DNA of 64,000 nt from Marilutibacter penaei (GTDB taxonomy: Bacteria > Pseudomonadota > Gammaproteobacteria > Xanthomonadales > Xanthomonadaceae). How positions within the stretch are numbered: position 1 is the first letter of the stretch; the number at the start of each line of letters is the position of its first letter. The stretch lies in NCBI RefSeq assembly GCF_014145395.1, contig NZ_JACHTE010000009.1:29075-93074 (forward strand), read 5' to 3'. Shown here in pieces: positions 54,548-63,190 of the stretch. A model generated the notes under the pieces. The model saw only the letters and a program-made list of their open reading frames with translations, had not been told where the DNA came from and did no database searches. Both the position numbers and the translations under genes were made by a program.

Positions 54548-55561
54548 ATGAGCGCCCCTTCGCATTCCGCCGCCGAGCTGGCGGAACGCTTCGGGCTCGA
54601 GGTCCGCGGCGATGCCGGGGCGCGCATCGAAGGCGTGGGCACGCTGGCAGGCGCGGGCCCGCGGCAACTCGCGTTCCTCGCCAATCCGAAGTACCGCGGG
54701 CAGCTCGCTGCGTGCGATGCCGGGGTGGTGGTGATGCGCGAGGCGGATGCCGCGGGATTCCCCGGCACGGCGCTGGTCGCCCGCGACCCCTATGCGACCT
54801 TCGCGCGGATCGCCGCCCTGTTCGCGCCCCGTCCGGAATGGCCCGCGGGCCTGCACCCCTCCGCCGACGTCCATCCCGATGCAAGCGTCTCGCCGGATGC
54901 GCAGGTCGGCGCGTTCGTCAGCATTGGCGCACGCAGCCGGGTGGACGCCGGTGCCCGGATCGGCCCGGGCTGCGTGATCGGCGAGGATTGCGTGGTCGGC
55001 GAAGGCTGCGAGCTGGTGGCGCGCGTCACCCTGGTGGTACGCGTCCGGCTGGGCCAACGCGTGCGCATCCATCCCGGCGCGGTACTGGGCGCCGATGGCT
55101 TCGGCCTGGCGATGAACGAGGGCCGCTGGCTCAACGTGCCGCAGCTGGGCGGCGTGGTGGTCGGTGACGACTGCGAGATCGGCGCCAATACCTGCATCGA
55201 CCGCGGCGCGATCGAGGACACCGTGCTCGGCGACGACGTGCGCCTCGACAACCAGATCCAGATCGGCCACAACGTGGTCGTCGGCGCCCATACGGCGATG
55301 GCGGGCTGCGTGGCGGTGGCCGGCAGTGCACGCATCGGCCGTTACTGCCTGATTGGCGGCGGGGCCGGCGTGGTGGGCCACATCGAGATCTGCGATCGGG
55401 TGACGGTCACCGCGATGAGCCTGGTCACCTCTTCGATACGCGAACCCGGTGAGTATTCCTCGGGCACGCCATTGATGGACAATCGCAGCTGGCGCCGCAA
55501 TGCCGCACGGTTCCGCCAGCTCGATGCCCTCGCCCGCCGCCTGCCCCGCGGCGATGCCTGA
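54548..55561 (+). CDS. lpxD: UDP-3-O-(3-hydroxyacyl)glucosamine N-acyltransferase
   Basis: LpxD adds the second N-linked acyl chain in lipid A synthesis. The 337-residue protein has an N-terminal uridine-binding domain (about 1-100), then left-handed beta-helix hexapeptides and the active-site region IQIGHNVVVGAHTAMAGC with the catalytic His. A C-terminal helix (RRNAARFRQLDALARRL) binds acyl carrier protein. It lies 26 bases after bamA. Confidence 0.96.
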   Translation: MSAPSHSAAELAERFGLEVRGDAGARIEGVGTLAGAGPRQLAFLANPKYRGQLAACDAGVVVMREADAAGFPGTALVARDPYATFARIAALFAPRPEWPAGLHPSADVHPDASVSPDAQVGAFVSIGARSRVDAGARIGPGCVIGEDCVVGEGCELVARVTLVVRVRLGQRVRIHPGAVLGADGFGLAMNEGRWLNVPQLGGVVVGDDCEIGANTCIDRGAIEDTVLGDDVRLDNQIQIGHNVVVGAHTAMAGCVAVAGSARIGRYCLIGGGAGVVGHIEICDRVTVTAMSLVTSSIREPGEYSSGTPLMDNRSWRRNAARFRQLDALARRLPRGDA

Positions 55562-55615
55562 CGGCACCACGGCCGCGCCGACGCGCGCCCGCCCTCCACG
55601 CAAGGACACATCCGC

Positions 55616-56071
55616 ATGAGTTCCACCGTACAGCTCCCGGTCGACGTCACGACCATCCAGACGCTGATCCCGCACCGCTACCCGTTCCTTCTCGTCGACC
55701 GGGTGGTCGAGCTGACGCCGAACGAGCGCGTGCTCGCCTACAAGAACGTGAGCATCAACGAACCCTTCTTCAATGGGCATTTCCCGGGCCACCCGGTGAT
55801 GCCGGGCGTGCTGGTCGTGGAAGCGCTCGCCCAGGCCGGCGGCCTGCTGACGCAGCTGTCGTCGGGCGGCTCGGCCGATGGCCGGCTGTTCTACCTGGTG
55901 AAGATCGACAATGCGAAGTTCTCCCGCATGGTCGTGCCGGGCGACAGGCTGGAGCTGGAGGTCACGCTGAAGCGCACCATCCGCAACATGGCCCTCTACA
56001 ACGGCGTCGCACGCGTGGACGGCGAGCAGGCGGCCTGCGCCGACATCCTGTGCGCCGAGGTGAAGGCCTGA
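55616..56071 (+). CDS. fabZ: 3-hydroxyacyl-ACP dehydratase FabZ
   Basis: FabZ dehydrates 3-hydroxyacyl-ACP in fatty acid elongation and competes with LpxA and LpxD for 3-hydroxyacyl-ACP, which explains its position between them. The 151-residue hotdog-fold protein has [14 protein letters not shown], the catalytic His in [13 protein letters not shown] and the Glu in [12 protein letters not shown]. An AAGGA site lies upstream of ATG 55616. Confidence 0.97.
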   Translation: MSSTVQLPVDVTTIQTLIPHRYPFLLVDRVVELTPNERVLAYKNVSINEPFFNGHFPGHPVMPGVLVVEALAQAGGLLTQLSSGGSADGRLFYLVKIDNAKFSRMVVPGDRLELEVTLKRTIRNMALYNGVARVDGEQAACADILCAEVKA

Positions 56072-56072
56072 C

Positions 56073-56855
56073 ATGAGCGCCATCGTCCACCCGTCCGCGG
56101 TCGTCGAGAAGGGCGCCAGCCTCGGCAACGAAGTCCGCGTCGGTGCGTTCTGCCACATCGGCAACGACGTGGTGGTGGGCGACGGCTGCGAGTTCGGCCC
56201 GCATTGCTCGGTCGCCGGACCGACCACGATCGGACGCGACAACCGGTTCATCGGCCATTGCGCGATCGGCGGCGAGCCGCAGGACAAGAAGTTCGCCGGC
56301 GAACGCGTCGAGCTGGTGATCGGCGACCGCAACACCTTCCGGGAGTTCGTGACGGTCAACCGGGGTACCGGCACCGGCGGTGGCATCACCCGCGTCGGCG
56401 ACGACAACTGGCTGTTGGCCTACACCCACGTCGCCCACGACTGCGTCGTCGGCAACCAGTGCGTTTTCTCGAACAATGCGACGCTGGCCGGCCACGTCAC
56501 CGTCGGCGACCATGTCATCCTCAGCGGCTTCGCCGGGGTGCACCAGTTCTGCCGGATCGGCGCGCACGCCTTCATCGGGATGGGGGCCTTCGTCAACGGC
56601 GATGTCCCACCCTTCGTGATGGTCGCCCAGGACGGTTACGGGCGGCCACGCGGCATCAACAGCGAAGGCCTGAAGCGACGGGGTTTCGACGCCACGCGCA
56701 TCGCCGCCATCAAGCGCGCCTATCGGGCGCTTTACATGGGCGGTGCTTCGCTGGACGAGGCCCGCGCGAAGCTTGCCGAACTGGCCGCCGACAGCGATGA
56801 CGTGCGCGCACTGCTTGAGTTCATCGACAACGGCGAACGCCCGCTCCTGCGCTGA
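56073..56855 (+). CDS. lpxA: UDP-N-acetylglucosamine acyltransferase
   Basis: LpxA carries out the first, reversible step of lipid A synthesis. The 260-residue trimeric beta-helix protein has hexapeptide repeats, the catalytic His in [15 protein letters not shown], the acyl-ruler region [18 protein letters not shown] and a C-terminal helical domain. It starts one base after the fabZ stop, so translation is coupled. Confidence 0.96.
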   Translation: MSAIVHPSAVVEKGASLGNEVRVGAFCHIGNDVVVGDGCEFGPHCSVAGPTTIGRDNRFIGHCAIGGEPQDKKFAGERVELVIGDRNTFREFVTVNRGTGTGGGITRVGDDNWLLAYTHVAHDCVVGNQCVFSNNATLAGHVTVGDHVILSGFAGVHQFCRIGAHAFIGMGAFVNGDVPPFVMVAQDGYGRPRGINSEGLKRRGFDATRIAAIKRAYRALYMGGASLDEARAKLAELAADSDDVRALLEFIDNGERPLLR

Positions 56856-56894
56856 AGGCGCCACGCCGTGCCACCCGGCTATCATGCCGGCGAC

Positions 56895-58088
56895 ATGCCG
56901 ACCGACCCGACCGCCCTGCACCCGCCCCTCCACGCCCGTCCGCGGCGCATCGCGCTGGTCGCGGGCGAAGCCTCCGGCGACCTGCTGGGCGCGGGACTCG
57001 TCGACGCACTGCGCGAACGCTATCCCGACGCGATATTCGCCGGCGTCGCCGGCCCGCGCATGCAGGCGGCGGGCGTCGATACATGGTATCCGTCCGATGC
57101 GCTGGCGGTCATGGGCCTGGCCGAGGTGCTCCGCCACCTGCCCCGCCTGCTCCGCCTGCGTCGCGAGTTGCGCCAGCGACTGCTCGAGTGGCAGCCGGAT
57201 GTGTTCATCGGCATCGATGCGCCCGACTTCAACCTGCCCGTCGAGCGCTGGCTCAGGCAGCGCGGCCTGCGGACGGTTCATTACGTCAGCCCGTCGGTCT
57301 GGGCATGGCGTGAGAAGCGCGCCGCGAGGATCGGCGAGTCGGCGGAACTCGTGCTGTGTCTCTTCCCCATGGAACCGCCGATCTATGCACGCCATGGGGT
57401 GAACGCCCGCTTCGTCGGCCATCCGCTGGCGGACGAGATGCCGATGGACCCGGACCGAAGCGCCGCCCGCAAGGCACTCGGGCTTGACGAGGAGGCGCCG
57501 GTACTGGCCCTGCTACCCGGATCCCGGCTCGGCGAGATCGAGCGCCTGGCGCCTACGTTCCTCGACGCGGCACGCTGGATCGTCGCGGGGATGCCCGGCC
57601 TGCAGGTGGTCGTGCCGGCCGCCAATGCAGGTTGCCGCGCTGCACTCGAGCCGCTGGTGGACGGCATCGAGGGGCTGCACCTGATCGACGGCCAGGCCCG
57701 GCAGGCAATGATCGCCAGCGATGCGATCCTGCTGGCCTCCGGCACGGCGACCCTGGAGGCCATGCTGGCGAAGCGGCCGATGGTGGTGGGCTACAAGGTC
57801 GCCCCCCTCACCTATCGCATCGTCAAGGGCCTGGGCATGCTGAAGGTCGACCACTACGCATTGCCGAACGTGCTGGCCGGCGAGGCCATCGTGCCGGAGC
57901 TGATGCAGGACCGGTTCACCACCGACCGGCTGGTCGAGGCGACGCTCGCGGCGCTGGCGAGTGCGCGTGCGCCGGCGTTTGCCGACGGGCCGTCGCAGCG
58001 GTTCCGCGAACTGCACGAAGCCCTGCGTCGCGACGCCTCCCACGAAGCAGCGCGCGCGATCAGCGAACTGCTCGAGGCGTCGCCTTGA
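56895..58088 (+). CDS. lpxB: Lipid-A-disaccharide synthase
   Basis: LpxB joins UDP-diacylglucosamine and lipid X. The 397-residue GT-B glycosyltransferase has [53 protein letters not shown] and [12 protein letters not shown], all characteristic. ATG 56895 gives the usual short N-terminus; an in-frame GTG at 56868 is an alternative. lpxA-lpxB-rnhB order is standard. Confidence 0.95.
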   Translation: MPTDPTALHPPLHARPRRIALVAGEASGDLLGAGLVDALRERYPDAIFAGVAGPRMQAAGVDTWYPSDALAVMGLAEVLRHLPRLLRLRRELRQRLLEWQPDVFIGIDAPDFNLPVERWLRQRGLRTVHYVSPSVWAWREKRAARIGESAELVLCLFPMEPPIYARHGVNARFVGHPLADEMPMDPDRSAARKALGLDEEAPVLALLPGSRLGEIERLAPTFLDAARWIVAGMPGLQVVVPAANAGCRAALEPLVDGIEGLHLIDGQARQAMIASDAILLASGTATLEAMLAKRPMVVGYKVAPLTYRIVKGLGMLKVDHYALPNVLAGEAIVPELMQDRFTTDRLVEATLAALASARAPAFADGPSQRFRELHEALRRDASHEAARAISELLEASP

Positions 58089-58708
58089 GCAGCACGGCCG
58101 ACCTGTTCGAGGCGCCGGATGCGGCCCGGGCGCGGATCGCGGGCGTCGACGAGGCCGGGCGTGGCCCACTTGCCGGCCCGGTCGCAGTCGCGGCCGTGAT
58201 CCTGGACCCGGCACGTCCGATCGATGGCCTCGACGATTCGAAGCGCCTGAGCGGGAAGCGCCGCGAGGCCTTGTTTCCGCTCATACAGGAACGCGCCCTC
58301 GCCTGGCACGTCGAACTCGTCCCGGCGCTGGAGATCGACCGGCTGAACATCCTGCAGGCGACCCTGCAGGGCATGACTCGTGCCGTGGAGGCCCTGAGCC
58401 CTGCCGCGACCTTCGTGCGCGTCGACGGGAATCGACTCCCGCCCCGCCTGCCCTGCGCCGCCGAGGCGCTCGTGGGCGGCGACGCACTCGACCCGGCGAT
58501 CATGGCGGCCTCGATCCTCGCCAAGGTCGCGCGCGACCGCGCGATGGTCGCGCTGCATGTCGACTGGCCGCGGTACGGCTTCGACGTGCACAAGGGTTAT
58601 CCGACGCCCGCGCACCTCGCGGCACTGGCCGCGCATGGGCCCTGCCCGGCGCACCGCAGGAGCTTCGCGCCGGTGCGCCGGGCGGTCGATCGGCTCAACG
58701 GAGCCTGA
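58085..58708 (+). CDS. rnhB: Ribonuclease HII
   Basis: RNase HII removes ribonucleotides from DNA. From a TTG start overlapping the lpxB stop (TTGA) it has 207 residues, with catalytic D22 and E23 in [13 protein letters not shown], the [11 protein letters not shown] string, a further Asp in [10 protein letters not shown] and the C-terminal [10 protein letters not shown]-type motif ([13 protein letters not shown]). The last 14 bases overlap the end of the convergent lipoprotein gene. Confidence 0.94.
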   Translation: MSSTADLFEAPDAARARIAGVDEAGRGPLAGPVAVAAVILDPARPIDGLDDSKRLSGKRREALFPLIQERALAWHVELVPALEIDRLNILQATLQGMTRAVEALSPAATFVRVDGNRLPPRLPCAAEALVGGDALDPAIMAASILAKVARDRAMVALHVDWPRYGFDVHKGYPTPAHLAALAAHGPCPAHRRSFAPVRRAVDRLNGA

Positions 58709-59186
58709 TGATGATCACGGGATCGACGGTGTGTCCGTTCGCGCGGATGTTGTAGGGGTAGTTGCCGGGGTTGGCATCCGCTTCGAGCAGCAGGGCCTGT
58801 CGGTTGACCCCCGCCTGGGACCCTTCCCAAACGCCGGGCGTTCCCGGGCTTGGATTGCGGGCGTCGGCGGCGACCAGCGACGTGCCGGCCTGCTTGAACT
58901 GGATCGCGAACGGCACGTTCACGCCTTCGTCCGTCACGAGGTAGACGTCGGTGCCGCGGGTCACGTAGCAGCTTGCCGGCGACGTGGACGGTGGCCCCCC
59001 CGGCGCGGGAAACGTCACCCGTACATGGACCTTGCTGCTGGCGACGGACGGGGATGCGGGACAGGCGTCGCCGTAGGGAGACGCGGCCGGTGCGGGAGAC
59101 GGGGTGGTCGCGCAGCCGGAGCAGCCGGCAAGCGACGTGCACAGGCCGAGCGCGACCAGCCGGGTCGCGTGGGTGGCGGTGGACAT
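58695..59186 (-). CDS. Small lipoprotein of unknown function
   Basis: This 163-residue predicted lipoprotein has lipobox LAGC (Cys22), then [16 protein letters not shown], a low-complexity linker, and a compact beta-rich domain (about 50-163) with [23 protein letters not shown] and [17 protein letters not shown] do not recognise the domain. It ends inside rnhB (14-base tail overlap) and starts 42 bases after the CadC-like regulator gene on the same strand, so the two may form a unit in which the lipoprotein is the regulator's target or sensor partner. Confidence 0.7.
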   Translation of the reverse strand: MSTATHATRLVALGLCTSLAGCSGCATTPSPAPAASPYGDACPASPSVASSKVHVRVTFPAPGGPPSTSPASCYVTRGTDVYLVTDEGVNVPFAIQFKQAGTSLVAADARNPSPGTPGVWEGSQAGVNRQALLLEADANPGNYPYNIRANGHTVDPVIIIRLR

Positions 59187-59228
59187 GGAACCTCCTCATG
59201 GGGCCCGGTACGGGCGGTGGGTGCGGCT

Positions 59229-61361
59229 TCAACCGCCTCCCTGCGACGCGATCTCCTGTCCCCCCGTGACCTGCCGCAGGACCGGCGCGGCCTGGAGCCG
59301 GGCTTCCGCCACGTCCAGCGCGCGCGCTTCCTGCATCGACTCGCGGGCGGCATCCCTGTCGCCCAGGCGGGCATGCACCATCGCACCCAGCAGCGCCACT
59401 TCGGCACGTGCGGTGCCCAGCCGGCGCGCATCCTCCAGCCAGCGCCGCGCCGCCGCCTCGTCGTCGAGGTTGGCGCGGTACCAGGCGAGCCATGCCTTCG
59501 CCTCCGCATCGTCAGAACGGATCGCGACGTAACGTCCGGCCATCTCCGCCGCGCGGCGGTAGGCGGCGTTCGCGCGCCCACGCCCGCCGGATGACGCCGC
59601 GAGGGCATCCGCGATGTTGCCGACCATCCGGTAATCGCCGGGATTGAGCTCGCTCGCGCGCGAGTAGAGGGCCGCCGCCTCGTCGTATTCACCCTGTTCG
59701 TACCGCAAGGTGCCCAGGTTGCTCAGCGCGGCGAAGCCGGGTTCTATCGAAAGCGAGCGTTCGAAGGCCGCTGCGGCAGGCTCGCGCTCGCCGTTCGCGA
59801 GGTGGAGCCCGCCCAGGCTGCTCCACAGGCCCGCGTCGTCGGGGGACAGCGTGGTGGCGACGCGGAACGACGCGATGGCATCGGCCAGGCGTCCTTTCAG
59901 GTAGTGCTGGTAGCCGATCTCGCGATGGATGGCAGCGGAACCGGGCTGCAGTTGCCGGGCACGCTCGAAATAGTCCATCGCGAGGGCATCCTCGTCGCGC
60001 GTGCCGGCCAGCCGGCCGAGGCCGATGTAGGCGGCCGGTCGAAGGGCGGTGTCGTGGAGCGTGTCCTCGTAGGCCTTGCGGGCCGCGTCCGCCTCCCCCC
60101 GCGAGGCATACAGGTCGCCCAGCGCCAGACTGACCTCGCCCAGCGCAGGATCCATCCGCGCGGCCTTCATGCAGGTGGCCTGCGCGGCGTCGTACAGCCC
60201 GACGTCGCGCTTCGCCTCGAACTCTCTGATGCCGACGCGGCACAGGCCGGCCTGCGCCCGCGCGAACCGCGGGTCGCGCTCCAGCGCCGCCTCGAAGGCG
60301 CGGCGTGCCTCGGCCAGTTCTGACAGGGACGCGGTGCCCCGCAGCAGGTTGAGACCATGCAGGTACGGCTCATAGGCGGCCAGGTCGGCGGTTGGGCGCA
60401 GGCGACGATCCAGCGCCGGCACGTCCGGGGGCAGCACGCCGAGCAGCGCCCGTACCACCTCGCGTGCGATCTCGCTCTGGGTCGCGAAGATGTCGCTGGC
60501 GTCGCGATCGTAGGTCTGGCTCCAGAGCACGAAACCATTCCGGGTGTCGCTCAATCGTGCGTCGATGCGCATGCGCTGGCCCTCGCGGCGGACACTGGCA
60601 TCGAGCACCGTCGCCACGCCCAGGCGACGTCCGAGCACGCGTACGTCCCCCTCGCGGCGGCCCTCGGCGGGCTGCAGCGCGGCGACCTTCAGGCCGGGCA
60701 CGCCGGCCAGCGCCCCGTGCATCTCGACGGCCAGACCCTCGGCGAAATAGGCATCCCCGGGCGCACCGCTGAGCGTGCTGAACGGGAGTACCGCAACCGA
60801 CGCCTCGGCCGGAGGGAGGCGTTCCGGTGAGCGCCAGTGCACCCACGCACCCGCACCGGCGAGCGCCCCCACGAGGACAAGCGCGGCGAGTCCCCAACGC
60901 CAGGCACGTGGGCGTGCAGGCGCGGTTACCGGCCCGGCGGGGTCCGGCATGGCCGCGGCGTCCTCCCTCGCGGGCAGGGCCGCGGCGCCACTCGCCGGCG
61001 CCGGCGCCTCGACCTCCAGCCCGGCGATGAAGCGGTAACCCAGCGCGTGATGGGTCTGGATGAACCGGGGATCGTGGGCGTCGTCGCCCAACGCGGATCG
61101 CAGCTGCGCGATCGCACGGGTCAGGACCCCGGGGGTGACATGCCGGTGCCCCCACACCGCATCGAGCAGATCGTCCTTGGCCACCATGTCCCCCGCGTGC
61201 CGCAGGAGCTCCAGCAGCACTGCAAACGCCTTGGGCTCGAGCGCGCAGTCCTCGCCGCCCCGGGTCACCGTATGGGCGGCGACATCGACGGTCACGTCGG
61301 CGAACCGGTAGCGCGACGGCGGCGCAGGGCCCATCGTGGCGGGGTTTCCGGGCTCCATCAT
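59229..61361 (-). CDS. CadC-like membrane-anchored winged-helix regulator with TPR domain
   Basis: This 710-residue protein begins with an OmpR/PhoB-type winged-helix DNA-binding domain (about 18-113, with LEPKAFAVLLELLRHAGDMV, VWGHRHVTPGVLTRAIAQLR and HALGYRF). A disordered linker and one membrane helix (about 156-175) follow, then a TolB/FlgO-like periplasmic domain (SVAVLPFSTLSGAPGDAYFAEGL, from about 187) and a long TPR array (about 330-690). No receiver domain is present, so signalling is direct across the membrane, as in CadC. The stimulus is unknown. A second Met codon (61358) is an alternative start. Confidence 0.9.
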   Translation of the reverse strand: MMEPGNPATMGPAPPSRYRFADVTVDVAAHTVTRGGEDCALEPKAFAVLLELLRHAGDMVAKDDLLDAVWGHRHVTPGVLTRAIAQLRSALGDDAHDPRFIQTHHALGYRFIAGLEVEAPAPASGAAALPAREDAAAMPDPAGPVTAPARPRAWRWGLAALVLVGALAGAGAWVHWRSPERLPPAEASVAVLPFSTLSGAPGDAYFAEGLAVEMHGALAGVPGLKVAALQPAEGRREGDVRVLGRRLGVATVLDASVRREGQRMRIDARLSDTRNGFVLWSQTYDRDASDIFATQSEIAREVVRALLGVLPPDVPALDRRLRPTADLAAYEPYLHGLNLLRGTASLSELAEARRAFEAALERDPRFARAQAGLCRVGIREFEAKRDVGLYDAAQATCMKAARMDPALGEVSLALGDLYASRGEADAARKAYEDTLHDTALRPAAYIGLGRLAGTRDEDALAMDYFERARQLQPGSAAIHREIGYQHYLKGRLADAIASFRVATTLSPDDAGLWSSLGGLHLANGEREPAAAAFERSLSIEPGFAALSNLGTLRYEQGEYDEAAALYSRASELNPGDYRMVGNIADALAASSGGRGRANAAYRRAAEMAGRYVAIRSDDAEAKAWLAWYRANLDDEAAARRWLEDARRLGTARAEVALLGAMVHARLGDRDAARESMQEARALDVAEARLQAAPVLRQVTGGQEIASQGGG

Positions 61362-61494
61362 GAAAACCTCATGACTGCATCACCACCCAATGAGAAAGGT
61401 GACGTAAGTCTCAATTGCCCATCATGACCGCAAAAACGTTAAGGCGGAATCTGGAGCCGCACCCGACTGGGGTGCATCTCCCCGGAGCAACGCC
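61362..61494. promoter_or_regulatory. Divergent promoter region of the CadC-like regulator
   Basis: This 133-base gap is much more AT-rich than its surroundings, as expected for two divergent promoters. An inverted TGAGA/TCTCA pair (61391-61413) is a possible operator. No clear -35/-10 pair was assigned. Confidence 0.35.
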
Positions 61495-62145
61495 ATGAAC
61501 GCCATCGTCCATTTCAATGACACGCTGCCCTTGCCGACCGTCCTGGACGGCCCGACCGCCTCTCCGCACCGTCGCCACCTGATCGACCGCTTCGACCTGG
61601 CCCCGGCTGCGCTGGCCCGCTTCAACGCTTACCTGAACAGCATCGACCCGGACGCGCAGGGCCTGGATGCCGACCGCATCGCCACCGCCGCGCGCGAGCT
61701 GAACGACCGGTCCACTGGAACCGCCGCACCGCGCTGCATCACCGAACAGATGCGCCGGGCCACCGCGCTGGTGTGCATGGAAGCCGATCGCGACTGGCGG
61801 GCCGCCAACGAGGCGGGAGAGACCGCGCGCAAGGTGATCGCCTATGTCCGCGGGAACGACGACCTGATCCCGGACGGCTTGCCCCGCGTCGGGCGGCTGG
61901 ACGACGCCATCGTCATCCGCACCGCGTGGCCTCTCCTGGCCGATGAAGTCGCGGACTACCTGGACTTCTGCCGGATCCGCCGCATCGAAGCACAGCTGCG
62001 CGGCCTGGCGCCGGCCTCCTTCCACATGGACCGGAATGACTGGGAATCCGCCGGACGTGCCGAAATGGCGCTTGTCCAGCACCACCGGCGCGTGCGCGAA
62101 TGCACCTACCTGCCCGAGCGCGCGCCGCTGTTCCGGGTGCACTGA
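61495..62145 (+). CDS. YkvA/DUF1232-like protein, paralogue 1
   Basis: This 216-residue soluble protein resembles the YkvA (DUF1232) family in its centre (about 112-142): KVIAYVRGNDDLIPD, GLPRVGRLDDAIVI. Domain of unknown function; typical YkvA proteins are membrane-associated, but no membrane helix is seen here. It shares layout and short motifs with the next gene (AWPLLADEVADYLDFC against TWPAFEAETEEYRDFC; RVREC against RVRDA near the C-terminus). CGGAG precedes ATG 61495. It is divergent from the CadC-like regulator. Confidence 0.7.
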   Translation: MNAIVHFNDTLPLPTVLDGPTASPHRRHLIDRFDLAPAALARFNAYLNSIDPDAQGLDADRIATAARELNDRSTGTAAPRCITEQMRRATALVCMEADRDWRAANEAGETARKVIAYVRGNDDLIPDGLPRVGRLDDAIVIRTAWPLLADEVADYLDFCRIRRIEAQLRGLAPASFHMDRNDWESAGRAEMALVQHHRRVRECTYLPERAPLFRVH

Positions 62146-62405
62146 GGCGTGCCGCGACGAAGATTCCGTGCGCGGGGCGCCGTCCGTCGGACAGGCGCGG
62201 CGGCCCCGTGGCGGAACCGGCCGATGGTCACCCTGCCTTGCTGCACTTGGGCGTAGGCTCGGGGTTCGGGAGGATGTCCATGCATCCCGATGCAAGGGCG
62301 GTCCGCCGCAGGCGGCGCCCTTCCCCGACTGCCGGGACGCGGCGCACCGCCGGCCCGCCCGTCCCGCCCTCCCCGCCCACGCCGTGCCGGCCATGGAGGT
62401 GCGTC
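62146..62405 (+). other. Intergenic gap between the two YkvA-like genes
   Basis: This 260-base stretch contains no gene or terminator I can support. GGAGG at 62395-62399 is the ribosome site of the next gene. Confidence 0.4.
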
Positions 62406-63038
62406 ATGAGAACTTCCCTGCTGAACCCCCTGGAGCCGCCGCTGCCCTTCGGCCCGGACGCGACGCCTCCGTCCGCCAACGACGCGGTGATGTCCTGGCA
62501 GCCCGCCCAGGTGGCCGCCTTCGACGCGCTGGTGCACGAAGTCAATCCGGATGCGCCGCGCGTGGACATCCCCCGCCTGCAGGCGCTGGCCGAATGGCTG
62601 GTGGCACAACCCCTGCCGGAGGCCCGCGGCCTCATGCAGACCCGGCTCGACCGGATCGAATGGGTGCGTGCGATGCTGGCCGATCCCGATTGGGAGACGC
62701 CGGCGGGCGCCCGCGCCCGCGCCGTCCGGATGCTTGCCTACCTCGACGACGACGCCGGCCTCATCCCCCACCGGACGCCGCTGCTGGGGTACCTCGACGA
62801 CGTCCTGCTGTTCGATCTCACGTGGCCCGCCTTCGAGGCCGAGACCGAAGAGTACCGGGACTTCTGCGACTATCGCCGCGAGACGCATCCGGAGGGCGAC
62901 GCCGCCAGCCAACAGGACGCCTGGTTGCGCGACCGCCTGGCCGAGCTGGCGCAGCTGCAGCACAACGCCCGCGTCCGCGACGCGCACTACATCGACACCC
63001 GCCCCGGCCCCGACGACCGCTTCCGCGTCGTCGCGTGA
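62406..63038 (+). CDS. YkvA/DUF1232-like protein, paralogue 2
   Basis: This 210-residue protein has a diverged YkvA core (about 107-140: MLAYLDDDAGLIPHRT, PLLGYLDDVLLFDLTW). The N-terminal half (FDALVHEVNPDAPRVDI) mirrors FNAYLNSIDPDAQGLDA of paralogue 1, indicating an old tandem duplication. A strong GGAGG site, 6 bases from ATG 62406, supports the start. Function unknown. The pair lies between rnhB and dnaE, which are adjacent in many relatives. Confidence 0.7.
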   Translation: MRTSLLNPLEPPLPFGPDATPPSANDAVMSWQPAQVAAFDALVHEVNPDAPRVDIPRLQALAEWLVAQPLPEARGLMQTRLDRIEWVRAMLADPDWETPAGARARAVRMLAYLDDDAGLIPHRTPLLGYLDDVLLFDLTWPAFEAETEEYRDFCDYRRETHPEGDAASQQDAWLRDRLAELAQLQHNARVRDAHYIDTRPGPDDRFRVVA

Positions 63039-63190
63039 CCGGCGAGCCTCCCGCGCCGGCCCCATCACGGCCGGACGCGGGACCGGCGGAGGGTGCGTCG
63101 TCAAGCCTTGTGCCGCCGCCCCGGGCTGCTAACCTGCGGTGACCGTTCCATCGCCCGCTCCCTGGGCACGTCACCACCGCCCAGGCAGGC

